Shown in pieces: positions 25,353 to 34,128 of a stretch of 64,000 nt of DNA; position 1 is the first letter of the stretch; the number at the start of each line of letters is the position of its first letter. Both the position numbers and the translations under genes were made by a program. The DNA is taken from positions 1-64,000 of the forward strand of contig DATKFW010000155.1 in the NCBI GenBank assembly GCA_035511075.1, in the 5' to 3' direction. The notes under the pieces are model-generated. The model saw only the letters and a list, made by a program, of their open reading frames with translations. It was not told where the DNA came from and ran no database searches. Source of the stretch: DATAUD01 sp035511075 (lineage in GTDB: Bacteria; Verrucomicrobiota; Verrucomicrobiia; Limisphaerales; Palsa-1400).

Positions 25353-26547
25353 GGAAATCAAAAAACTCTCGCGGATTTGACAGGCACGAAACCCACTGCG
25401 GGGAAACTGTGGCGTAACCGTACCGCTTTTCCACCCACTCATGGAGACGCCGGCTCTTGATCTCTCCTGCCCGTATTTTTTCGGCCATGGACACAAGCCC
25501 CGCTTCGAATTCCTCCCATTTCGTGCCGGTTACGATGACGTCAGGATTGTCCTGGCCCAATTCCTCCGTTCCGCCCGCCGCCGTCGCCACGAACGGAACT
25601 CCGTGCGACATCGCCTCAACCAGCACCAGCGGCAGACCCTCGTCCAGACTCGGCAGGACCACAAGATCGCTCTCGGCCAGAATTTGCGGCAGGGCGTTCA
25701 ATTCGTATTCGCCGTGCAGCCGGACCGTCTGGGAGAGTTTCGCGTCGGAGACAAAGGCGCGAAGTTCCTCAAGCATGTTGCCATCCGAGTCATAGCCGAA
25801 AACATCCAGATGCGCCGAAGCCAGCGCCGGATGTGCGCACAGAGCCCGCCATCGGCGAACCAACTGGTCCGGTCGCTTGTGCGCGACCAATCTACCCAGA
25901 TACACCACCCGGAGATGGCGTTGCTCACCAACCGCTGATCGCGCGGGGGGTGGCACGGGGCGGTCAGAGGTCAGGAAAGGAATGACACGAATCGGCTTCT
26001 CAGGCCAATACTCGCGCATTCGCTCCGCAACCTTCCTGGAATTGGCCACCGTCGCGTCAAGGCGTTCGGCACATTGCCCAGCCAGACTGCGCGGCCCGGG
26101 CGGCACTACAATTTCATGGTTCACGCTCAGAGTCCCGTGGGGACGCAGGCGATGCATCAGAAAGTGCGACCGACCGGCCCCGATGCAATAAATCGAACTC
26201 GCTTCCCGCGGCGCCAGCCGGGGCCATGCCAGCCGTGAATAAAGCGCCGACGGTTTGTGCATTTGCCGGATGATCCGGGGTGGCAGATTGAACTTGACCC
26301 CCACAGCCTCAAGACTTGCCCGGGACCCCGCGTCCCAGTTCGAGCCTGTAGCAAAGACCTCGACTCCGATTCCTTGCCGCCGCAAAAGTTGGCAGAGCAA
26401 CATCAAATGGGTGCGGATGCCACCGAGTCCCAGTATCGTTGCGCTAACGATCACCCGCCCTCGCTGCTGCAATTTCATTGAACTCATTGAGCTTTGCCGG
26501 GCGCTCACGGGATCCGAAGAAATGGTTGACATGCGCATTGGTATCAA
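25345..26547 (-). CDS. GT4 glycosyltransferase
   Basis: 400-residue GT-B glycosyltransferase. Entry loop ATILGLGGIRTHLMLLCQLL, then VVYLGRLVAHKRPDQLVRRW and donor-site motif VVLPSLDEGLPLVLVEAMSHG with the E-x7-E pair. It starts by an ATGA overlap with the methyltransferase encoded upstream and ends by overlapping the polymerase gene. Sugar specificity unknown. Confidence 0.9.
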   Translation of the reverse strand: MIPMRMSTISSDPVSARQSSMSSMKLQQRGRVIVSATILGLGGIRTHLMLLCQLLRRQGIGVEVFATGSNWDAGSRASLEAVGVKFNLPPRIIRQMHKPSALYSRLAWPRLAPREASSIYCIGAGRSHFLMHRLRPHGTLSVNHEIVVPPGPRSLAGQCAERLDATVANSRKVAERMREYWPEKPIRVIPFLTSDRPVPPPARSAVGEQRHLRVVYLGRLVAHKRPDQLVRRWRALCAHPALASAHLDVFGYDSDGNMLEELRAFVSDAKLSQTVRLHGEYELNALPQILAESDLVVLPSLDEGLPLVLVEAMSHGVPFVATAAGGTEELGQDNPDVIVTGTKWEEFEAGLVSMAEKIRAGEIKSRRLHEWVEKRYGYATVSPQWVSCLSNPREFFDFRD

Positions 26548-27227
26548 ATTCCCTGCGCGAGTTCACGGGCCACCGCACTCCCGGTGTTTGCCGCCACGAT
26601 CATCATTGACTTGAAGCTTCGTTTCAGGCGGCCCAAAGTCCACGCCAAAGAAACCGTCTGTTGGGGAGGTAGCAGCTTGCTCAAAGTGCCAAGGCAAAAC
26701 GAGTCATAGATATGCGTTTGAACCAATGGCTTCCATCCAGACGCGTGTAATAAATTGCAGATTGTTTGAAACGTCCAACAATACAGGTGGTTATTGCCGT
26801 CCACCTCCACTGTCCTTCGGAAATCTCTTTCGACCGGCAGTATAAGCAATAGCTGCCCCGTCGATTTCGCGAAACGGCTGAAATTCAACAGATCCTCATA
26901 AGGCCGGGGCGAATGCTCCAAAGCGTGCGAGGACAGGATGAAGTCAAATTTTCCCGCGGGTATCTCCCTCGTGTCCTCATATACAATCCTGCCCTTTTGC
27001 GAGATCAAGTTCCGGCTGAATTTGGAAACGTCATAATAATGGGTGTTTCGGAAAGCCATGCTGACTTGCCCGGTGCCACACCCATAATCAAGGAGAAGGC
27101 TTTCTTCCGGAACAGCTCGCACGGTCGTGATGGCTCTCTTCCAATAAAGAGCCCGAATGTTGAAGTAATGCTCGTTTTCCAGAAGTCGGCCGTAGCGACC
27201 TTCGTAGTAGGCGGAGTTATATTGCAT
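26544..27227 (-). CDS. Class I SAM-dependent methyltransferase
   Basis: 227-residue methyltransferase. Motif I is LLLDYGCGTGQVSMAF; later motif LSSHALEHSPRPYEDLLNF is the typical 'S-x-ALEH' of Methyltransf_11/23 sugar or lipid methylases. Gap of 22 bp from the SGNH hydrolase gene and 4-bp overlap with the downstream GT. Together with the enzyme at 23182 it implies a methylated polysaccharide; the residue modified is unknown. Confidence 0.87.
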   Translation of the reverse strand: MQYNSAYYEGRYGRLLENEHYFNIRALYWKRAITTVRAVPEESLLLDYGCGTGQVSMAFRNTHYYDVSKFSRNLISQKGRIVYEDTREIPAGKFDFILSSHALEHSPRPYEDLLNFSRFAKSTGQLLLILPVERDFRRTVEVDGNNHLYCWTFQTICNLLHASGWKPLVQTHIYDSFCLGTLSKLLPPQQTVSLAWTLGRLKRSFKSMMIVAANTGSAVARELAQGI

Positions 27228-27249
27228 GGATCAAATCAATTGCGAGAGT

Positions 27250-28854
27250 TCACTGCGGGTTGGGCACCAGCCCCGGGCAGTTCCCTGCAACGAACGGCGC
27301 CAGATTGGCCGCAAGAAACGCATGCCCGGCCACGGTTGGGTGCGTTCCGTCCGAACCAATAAAAATAGGGGCGTTGCCACTGCCCGGAACGCTGTAGTAA
27401 CCCGTGATCCAGGGGTTCGGGTTGTTGCCCGCCGGCTGTATGAACGGCAATCCGGCGGCATTGGCGGCCGCCTCGATCGCCTCCGATCCGGCAATCTCAT
27501 TTGTGTCCACCGGAATTGAGCGCGGCCACCACGGACCAACCACCAGAATCGTGCTCGAGGGCAGCGCCTCCGTCAGCGTGGCGTAAAGCTCACTGGCGGC
27601 GGCATAGAGTTGATTTGACGGGTAGCCCAGATCGTTGATACCGCCCGCCACCATTACAATGTCGGGATTATTTGAAATCACATCGGATTGGACGCGCGCC
27701 TGAAAATTCACGTAATTTCCATCGCTGTTGGCAATATAACCGGTCCCCCCGCTGCCGGAGGGCCAGACGTCGAGATTGACATAATAGTTCATCAAATCCG
27801 ACGGGAAGGTTTGCGTGGTGCTGATTCCATTGGCGCCATCGGTGTAAGAATCGCCAAGCACGATCATGCGTTTGTAGGCATACGGTTCTCCACATATCCA
27901 GCCGCTGGTCGCCGGGTAATACACCGCCGTAACCGTCCCGCCTGATTGGTTCACTCGAATTCGCCTTTGTGCCGAACTCGCGAATGTGTACCTGATATAA
28001 TACGTGCTTCCGTCACTAGGCAGGCTCGTCATGACGGGCAACGATGAACCATCCAGATTAAGAAAGACCGTCTGGCCGTACCCGGTTTCTTGAATGACAA
28101 ACTCCTGTCCCACTATTCCAAAAGCAAAACCAAGTGTCGCCGTGCCATCGGTTGGCGCTGTTCCGGCTACCTGGTTGGGTTGATACAAATACGGTTTGGA
28201 TCGAAAAAAGGTAAACAGCCCATTTGTCAGAACGTAGGCGTCGGCGACCGCGCAATTTGTCCCGTACGGGTTTGTATTCGTATAAATTGTGACGCTCGCT
28301 ACATCAGGATACACACTTGACGCTCCGTAGATGGCCGGATTCGTGGTGGTAATCGAACCAGTGAACGCGCCGGCAAAGCTGTTGGAGCCGTTGACAAAGG
28401 AAACAGCGTTCGTGTAAACGCCGCTAAACTGGCTGGAAGAAAGCACCCCGGTCAGTTGAGTTGTCGGTAAAGTTCCGGTCAGATTTCCCGCCGCCCCGGC
28501 GAAAATCGCCGACGGCGCGGGCGTGATCTCCTGCCTTGGACTCAGCCCGATGAATGTCCCGCTGGAGTTGCTCCGGACGCCGATTTGCAACCAGTAATTG
28601 CTCCCGCTGAAAACATTGCCGAAGTCCAGCGTCACGGCGAACAAGCCATTGCTGACCGTCGTCGCTTCGTTGGTGACCGTCGCGCCTACCTGGTTTCCAT
28701 TGGTGCTGCCGTCGTAGATGGAAAATTCCATATCATAAGCCCCGTTGACAGGATTGCCGCCGGCGTTGAGCAGTCCTTGATACGTGAACGCCGTCCCCTG
28801 TCCGAAAGCGCAGGTGCCCATCGCCCACAACACCAGCAAAAATTTCATATTCAC
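27250..28854 (-). CDS. Secreted SGNH/GDSL-type hydrolase
   Basis: 534-residue exported protein. The N terminus is a signal peptide (ends near CAFGQGTA) followed by a domain common in Verrucomicrobia surface proteins (FTYQGLLNAGGNPVNGAYDM and GLSPRQEITPAPSAIFAGAA). The C-terminal half has the SGNH blocks: GDS in MIVLGDSYTDG, Gly in a short strand, GGIND in VMVAGGINDLG, and DGTHPTVAGH with the Asp-His pair. Relatives deacylate carbohydrates. Inside the EPS locus it could remove or place acyl groups on the exported polymer, opposing the WcaF-like enzyme; this is inference. It overlaps the upstream GT stop by 4 bp. Confidence 0.85.
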   Translation of the reverse strand: MNMKFLLVLWAMGTCAFGQGTAFTYQGLLNAGGNPVNGAYDMEFSIYDGSTNGNQVGATVTNEATTVSNGLFAVTLDFGNVFSGSNYWLQIGVRSNSSGTFIGLSPRQEITPAPSAIFAGAAGNLTGTLPTTQLTGVLSSSQFSGVYTNAVSFVNGSNSFAGAFTGSITTTNPAIYGASSVYPDVASVTIYTNTNPYGTNCAVADAYVLTNGLFTFFRSKPYLYQPNQVAGTAPTDGTATLGFAFGIVGQEFVIQETGYGQTVFLNLDGSSLPVMTSLPSDGSTYYIRYTFASSAQRRIRVNQSGGTVTAVYYPATSGWICGEPYAYKRMIVLGDSYTDGANGISTTQTFPSDLMNYYVNLDVWPSGSGGTGYIANSDGNYVNFQARVQSDVISNNPDIVMVAGGINDLGYPSNQLYAAASELYATLTEALPSSTILVVGPWWPRSIPVDTNEIAGSEAIEAAANAAGLPFIQPAGNNPNPWITGYYSVPGSGNAPIFIGSDGTHPTVAGHAFLAANLAPFVAGNCPGLVPNPQ

Positions 28855-30191
28855 AGTTTGTCAGCCGATTCCCATGGCCGACGCACGGCTTGACCCGCCT
28901 TTGACATGCAATCGCGCCGTTCGCGGACCAGTTGATTGATCATCGCCGCATTCGAGGGCAAGCCATAGTTCTTTACGCTTTGGAGGGCATTGTGAGACAT
29001 CTCCCTCAGCAACCCCCGATCCCCCTCCACCCTCCCAAGCGCATCCGCCAGCGCCCGTCCGTCGCGAACGGGAACAATCAGCCCATCGACGCCATCGGTG
29101 ACTACCCGACCGCAATTCGGTGTTGTCACCACCGGCAATCCGTGCGCCATCGCTTCGAGTTGCGTGACGGCAAACCCATCGGAAATGGTCGGAAGAACAA
29201 AGACATGCGCCTGCCTGTAAACCTCAGCCAGCCGGTCACGCGTGATGCGCCCAAGCACCTTGATATTCCGCGGGAAGGATTCAACGGCCTCGCGGCTGAT
29301 TGCTAACGGGCCAGCCAGCAAGAATTCAATGTCGCGCCCCTCCAACAAGCGCGCCGCCTCCACCAGATACTGGATGCCTTTGCGGATGACCACGCTGCCC
29401 AGCCACAGCGCTTTAAGAGTCCCCACAGGATTAATCGGTTGCGGAGCTTCTTTACGCGGAAGGTCCAATGCCAGGGGAACAGTGATGATTTTTTCCGCGG
29501 GAACACCTTGTTGAACCAGCGCCTGCTTGGACCACTCCGAATTAACCAGCACGGCGTCGGCCGCTTTCCACTCAGCCTCGATGCGTTTCCAATACTCCTC
29601 GGTGATCCGGCCGCGGACCTTCGCCCACCCCGGCCAGCGCTCCATCTCCTCCAAAATCATTTCTTCCTCGACGCGGGCGGGATCCACCTGGTCCACCACG
29701 GTGAAAACGCGCCGCTTTTTCAGCGCCTCAATCACTTCGAGGCAGTTGCTGTTGAATCCAAAGAAACAATCCCGATCCGGATTCGTGTCAACCCTCTCCA
29801 GGTGCTCGCGAACCCGAAGCGCATACCAGCGACCGAACCGGCAGTACTCTTTCGATGCTTCTTCGGGCGTGGTGTTCGCGTGCCTGAGTTGGTTCCACGC
29901 TCTGGACATGATCGCCTCGAAGTTAAAGGAAACGACGAGATTTCCGGGAATCTCAGGATGGAACCGGGTTGCCAATGCTCTCGCTCCGGCAGGCCCCCGC
30001 TTTAACAATCCGCGTCCCCACCGGCACCAGATATCCGAATACATGATCCGCAACTTTCCCAACCGGTAAAAGGCCAGAGGGACACTGTAGGTCTGCCGCG
30101 ATCCTTCCTGGGCGACAATCCACCGCAAACGCCGCGACTCGGGAATCGGCTCGACGTGAGGTAGAACTGGCGGTTGGAGCGTTGCGGACAT
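28851..30191 (-). CDS. GT4 glycosyltransferase
   Basis: 446-residue GT-B enzyme. LKALWLGSVVIRKGIQYLVE begins the donor half, and VLPTISDGFAVTQLEAMAHG is the E-x7-E region with Asp replacing the first Glu, as in some GT4 members. The acceptor half is longer than in the other GTs of the locus and contains an 80-residue helical stretch. Starts 1 bp after the Wzx-like stop; the SGNH gene starts in a 4-bp overlap at its end. Confidence 0.88.
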   Translation of the reverse strand: MSATLQPPVLPHVEPIPESRRLRWIVAQEGSRQTYSVPLAFYRLGKLRIMYSDIWCRWGRGLLKRGPAGARALATRFHPEIPGNLVVSFNFEAIMSRAWNQLRHANTTPEEASKEYCRFGRWYALRVREHLERVDTNPDRDCFFGFNSNCLEVIEALKKRRVFTVVDQVDPARVEEEMILEEMERWPGWAKVRGRITEEYWKRIEAEWKAADAVLVNSEWSKQALVQQGVPAEKIITVPLALDLPRKEAPQPINPVGTLKALWLGSVVIRKGIQYLVEAARLLEGRDIEFLLAGPLAISREAVESFPRNIKVLGRITRDRLAEVYRQAHVFVLPTISDGFAVTQLEAMAHGLPVVTTPNCGRVVTDGVDGLIVPVRDGRALADALGRVEGDRGLLREMSHNALQSVKNYGLPSNAAMINQLVRERRDCMSKAGQAVRRPWESADKL

Positions 30192-30192
30192 A

Positions 30193-31611
30193 TTATCCGG
30201 ATCTCGCGGGTTCCGAGCCGCGAAGCTCGATCGAAGCTGCGGAAGCCTTTGAAAGAAGACGGCGAACCAGGAGCCATTGCCAAATTACCAATGCAAACGC
30301 CGCCAGCACATGGGAGGTCGCCAGACCGACAGCCTTGTAGGTCGGAACCAAAAGGAAGCATCCCAGAATCAGCGCGGTCGCCCACAAAGCGTTGAATGCC
30401 ATTTCCATCCACGCCCTGCCGGTTGCCTGCATGGCCCTCGAAAACAGGTTCGCCGCCGCAGTCACGGCTGTGCCGAACACGGCCAGCAGGAAGACTGGCA
30501 CTCCACGGCGAAAACCTGGACCGTACCAATCCAGTATGACCGTGGCCAGCAAAGAGATCGGCACCGAAAGCACTAGAGCCGTGCCCACGTTGATCACCAT
30601 GTTACGGCGAAGCAATTTCTCGAACTCGGCGCGGTTGCCGGCATGATACAGGCTGGAAAACATCGGCACCAAAACACCCGTCATCGTTGCTGGCAGGAAA
30701 ATCAGGAAATTCCGCCACTGTCCGGCCGCATTCATCAGCGCCACTTCTCTAAAGCCCTCCTTTTGATGTGCCAGAAAGGTGGAGCAAATCCAGTTTACAG
30801 GCCCAACGAGCGTGCTGGAAAGGAAAGCCGGCAGGCTGAAACGCCAGAGGATGCTAAAATCGCGCAAGTCCAGCGCATAGCAGAGCTTTACCCCTCTCTT
30901 GCCCGCTTCTTGCGCCAGCGCCCAATGGCCGATCGCGCAGCCCAGCGCGATTTGCACAACGTTGCCCCACACTGCCCCCTCCAGCCTGCCGGTGTAAGCG
31001 CAAACAACCAGCAGCGGAGTGCCCAGGATCGCGCCCACCCAGTTCACGTGCGCCACTCGTTTAAACGCTTCGAAGCCCCCAAGAGCCCCCGAATAGACAC
31101 CCTGGAGTGTGCTGAAAAGAACCAGAAGTGAGCCTGCTCGGAGCAGCGGCGCCAGTTTGGGCGCGGCCAGCGTGTACGTCGCCACCCACGGCGCAAAAAG
31201 CACCAGGGCCGCCCCGGCAATCAAACCTCCGGCGGCGGCCACGGTTAAAATCAATCCCACGACACGCCCGCAGCGGACTGGATGCAGCTCGCGCAGTTCC
31301 GCCACATATTTTGTCGCCGTAATTCCCAGGCCAAGCCCGGCAAAAGTGCCGAACAACCCAACCGTGCTTTGAATCATCGTGAACTCTCCAAAGGCGTTGA
31401 TTCCAAGCATCCGCGCCACTATTATGGAGCTTACGACCCCCAACCCGCGCGCAATGACCGCCCCGACAAAAGACCAAAAAACACCACGCGCCAGCCGCAC
31501 CGACAGCGGTGAAGCCCGAAAGCGCAGCCATAACGGCTCAAGGAAATTAGGAGACGTGGCGGCGATCCAACTACCAATACGTTCGGTCGTCACTTTGCGG
31601 AGTGGAATCAA
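30193..31611 (-). CDS. Wzx-like polysaccharide flippase
   Basis: 472-residue integral membrane protein of the MATE/MVF-related oligosaccharide flippase family, with about 12-14 hydrophobic helices (for example VFWSFVGAVIARGLGVVSSI, ATYTLAAPKLAPLLRAGSLL, AVGLATSHVLAAFALVIWQW). An amphipathic N-terminal stretch of about 40 residues precedes the first helix; the real start may be a few codons downstream. It would flip undecaprenyl-linked repeat units across the inner membrane. Next gene begins 1 bp after its stop. Confidence 0.88.
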   Translation of the reverse strand: MIPLRKVTTERIGSWIAATSPNFLEPLWLRFRASPLSVRLARGVFWSFVGAVIARGLGVVSSIIVARMLGINAFGEFTMIQSTVGLFGTFAGLGLGITATKYVAELRELHPVRCGRVVGLILTVAAAGGLIAGAALVLFAPWVATYTLAAPKLAPLLRAGSLLVLFSTLQGVYSGALGGFEAFKRVAHVNWVGAILGTPLLVVCAYTGRLEGAVWGNVVQIALGCAIGHWALAQEAGKRGVKLCYALDLRDFSILWRFSLPAFLSSTLVGPVNWICSTFLAHQKEGFREVALMNAAGQWRNFLIFLPATMTGVLVPMFSSLYHAGNRAEFEKLLRRNMVINVGTALVLSVPISLLATVILDWYGPGFRRGVPVFLLAVFGTAVTAAANLFSRAMQATGRAWMEMAFNALWATALILGCFLLVPTYKAVGLATSHVLAAFALVIWQWLLVRRLLSKASAASIELRGSEPARSG

Positions 31612-31639
31612 TCTATCGCGCTGCGGACACAGGCAGGCG

Positions 31640-33007
31640 CTAATTGGGCGGCGTTACTACGTGGAAATTGGTTGGCGCGGGCAGGCCATACCCATAACCC
31701 GAGGCCGGAAAATAATCGTAGTTCGTGATCGAGGATAATATGGGCGGTCCGGAGACGGTCATCACAAGGGCGCCGTTCCGCCTTAGATTGAAAATCTGCG
31801 GGCCTGGCGCGAAGGGAGTCTCCAACTGTTGCAGTCCGGCGGCCAGCGAGTTTGTGACCAGGTTCGTTCCCGACGTGATCTCCAGTTGGGCAGGCGCGGT
31901 CAGAAATAGGGTATTGTATATCACGTCGGCGACCGGGCCGTTAAATGCGGTTACAGGGATGTCATTGGAGGCCACCAGATTTGTCGAATGTATTCGGTAG
32001 AAATAGTACAACGCATCCTGATTCCTCGGCGGTTCCTGGCCGGTTTTATACCACGCAATATAACGCTTGGACAATTCAAGGTAACCCGAATGACAATAAC
32101 GATACGGCGTTTGGGCCGGCGACTCATATTGGCCCGGATTGTTTATCGGCGTGCTGTAAGTGCTCTCTCCGAAATCATTCCAAGTGACAATTTCCACCCA
32201 GTCCGGTTGATTCGTGATGATCCACATCCATTGGGCGACCGTTCCCTCGCCTCCCTGGCTTTCAAAGTACGGCCGGCCGGCGGCTGGCTGCGCGTTACCC
32301 CAATAGGTGGGGCTATAGCCGCCCATGAAAAGTTTCCCGCCACTCTGGCATGCCTGTTCGTAAGACGCGTTGCCATTCGTGACGGTTGAAATCGTCCCCG
32401 CCGCAAAATAGAATAGTCCGTTCAAGATTCCATTATACTCCGCGACTACATTGCTGATGGAGGCATAATTCATCGGGGTCCCCGGCGCCCGCAGAAAATA
32501 CGGCACAAAAAAGACGCTTATTCCCTCGTTCGCCAGCGCCGGGAAAACACTGTTTTGCCAGTCCACGCTGCTCTGGCCCGACGTTGAAACCACCAGTTTG
32601 CCTTGATAGCGAAAGGAGTTGCTGCTGGAGGCGTGGGAACTAATCATCGCCACGATGTCAGTCACATTGGTCTCGTCAACGGAGAAGAAGAGCTTGAAAC
32701 CCGTTCCCAATTGCTCGGCGGCCTGGTACATCAAGTTAACATTGGTCTGGTAATACCAGTCCGGCCCAACCCATTCCCCACAATTCAAAGCGAACCCATC
32801 CACTCCTGCCGCCTGAGCGTCCAGGATGTCCTGCTCGAAACCGGCCAATGTCTCCCCGTAGTCGTCGTAACAAACCATGTAGTGAGCAAAAACAAAATGG
32901 TTGGTGCTGACGGAGGCCAGCAGGCGCGGAGCAGCCAGTTGCAGCAAAAGAAAAACCGGCAAAATGATCGCACCTGTCTGCCACCGGTTATACCGCCTCG
33001 GCGTCAT
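31640..33007 (-). CDS. Secreted GH71-like alpha-1,3-glucanase family protein
   Basis: 455-residue exported protein with a signal peptide (IILPVFLLLQLAAPRLLAS). The catalytic domain resembles glycoside hydrolase family 71 (alpha-1,3-glucanase/mutanase): VFAHYMVCYDDYGETLAGFEQDILDAQAAGVDGFALN, then FKLFFSVDETNVTDIVAMI. Lesser-similarity C-terminal strands follow. GH71 is known mainly from fungi and actinobacteria, so finding it inside an exopolysaccharide locus is notable. It might trim an alpha-glucan-like polymer or be an extracellular scavenger; the sequence does not settle this. Located between the exostosin-like GT and the flippase. Confidence 0.75.
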   Translation of the reverse strand: MTPRRYNRWQTGAIILPVFLLLQLAAPRLLASVSTNHFVFAHYMVCYDDYGETLAGFEQDILDAQAAGVDGFALNCGEWVGPDWYYQTNVNLMYQAAEQLGTGFKLFFSVDETNVTDIVAMISSHASSSNSFRYQGKLVVSTSGQSSVDWQNSVFPALANEGISVFFVPYFLRAPGTPMNYASISNVVAEYNGILNGLFYFAAGTISTVTNGNASYEQACQSGGKLFMGGYSPTYWGNAQPAAGRPYFESQGGEGTVAQWMWIITNQPDWVEIVTWNDFGESTYSTPINNPGQYESPAQTPYRYCHSGYLELSKRYIAWYKTGQEPPRNQDALYYFYRIHSTNLVASNDIPVTAFNGPVADVIYNTLFLTAPAQLEITSGTNLVTNSLAAGLQQLETPFAPGPQIFNLRRNGALVMTVSGPPILSSITNYDYFPASGYGYGLPAPTNFHVVTPPN

Positions 33008-33101
33008 GTTCTTATGAAGTCGACGTCATGGATTTCAGATCGTCGCGCCAATCCTGGGTCTCAAAAAGCCAGGAGGCTTGCTCCCGCCTGTTCATGATCC
33101 T

Positions 33102-34082
33102 TTACGCTCGTTGACCGCATAGCCGCTTTACTGTCAGCACGCTACGTGCCATTAGTGCGGCGCCATTGTGGTGTTTCAGCATCTCGCACATTCCTCTTAG
33201 TCGTGACGGAACGCGCGACCCAAAATTCATCCGTGTATTCTGCCCTGCCGTCGAGTTTATCACCGAAGTGACCCGGAATGAGACGCGTTCCTCCATTTGC
33301 CGCCACCACTCCTGGATTTCAATCTGCCTGTCTCGAAGCCGGACTGGATCGGAGCGCAGCGAATTGATTACAGCCCCGGCCTCTTTCCAGTTATTGACCG
33401 AAAGCAGCGGATGCGGCCCAAACAAGTCTGTAAAATAGTCCAGCCACGGACGGCGTTCGACAATGGGGACAGCCCCGCACTCCAGCGCTTCATACACACG
33501 AAAACTCTCCAGGTTCACATTGCCCATTGGGCACGGCACAAAAACGGAATCCCCAAGGATTCGCAGATACTCGTCCGGGGCGAGCCATTTTGCCGATTGG
33601 TCGCGCGTTCCTGTTACATGAAGGAAGTTGGGTTCTATATCGGACAATTGGCGGACTAAAGAACGGCGGGTCGAAGCAAGGTTCCCGGCAAAACTCCAAA
33701 TGTAACGCCTTTCAAGGACCGACCGCGTTTCCTGCGCGCCATCGCGATAACGACTCGGCCCCATCGGGATTTGTGTAATTCCTTCCATCCGCAGGCCCCG
33801 GTGGTGGTAGTTGCGAAACACATGGACAAACGAGCTATAAGGTTCCAATCGGTCCAAATACCATTCGTCGCTAATATGAAACAAAATCACGCCGGGCGTC
33901 CCGGAAATGGATCGCAGCAATTCCGGCCGCAATTGCCCCAGCTTCTTGCAAATAACGATGGAGTCGGGGACGACCCTGCTTTGGGAAAGGTCCTCCATCT
34001 GTTCAAGAGGAATTCCACGGAGCAGCCTTCTCAGCCAGGAGATCTCCGGAAAATCCGCTTTTTGATAGTGAATAAGTGTCAC
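33102..34082 (-). CDS. Exostosin-like glycosyltransferase
   Basis: 326-residue protein similar to exostosin-family GT47-like enzymes: short N-terminal region, WSFAGNLASTRRSLVRQL, then the signature FRVYEALECGAVPIVERRPW in the C-terminal half. Such enzymes transfer hexuronic or related sugars to polysaccharide acceptors. The protein is compact and lacks a transmembrane anchor. A 94-bp gap with no features separates it from the GH71-like gene; the Wzc-like gene ends 46 bp upstream of its start. Confidence 0.78.
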   Translation of the reverse strand: MTLIHYQKADFPEISWLRRLLRGIPLEQMEDLSQSRVVPDSIVICKKLGQLRPELLRSISGTPGVILFHISDEWYLDRLEPYSSFVHVFRNYHHRGLRMEGITQIPMGPSRYRDGAQETRSVLERRYIWSFAGNLASTRRSLVRQLSDIEPNFLHVTGTRDQSAKWLAPDEYLRILGDSVFVPCPMGNVNLESFRVYEALECGAVPIVERRPWLDYFTDLFGPHPLLSVNNWKEAGAVINSLRSDPVRLRDRQIEIQEWWRQMEERVSFRVTSVINSTAGQNTRMNFGSRVPSRLRGMCEMLKHHNGAALMARSVLTVKRLCGQRA

Positions 34083-34128
34083 ACCCGCAAACTGGTCCGC
34101 AATCGCGCCACTCTCAAATACTCGCCGG

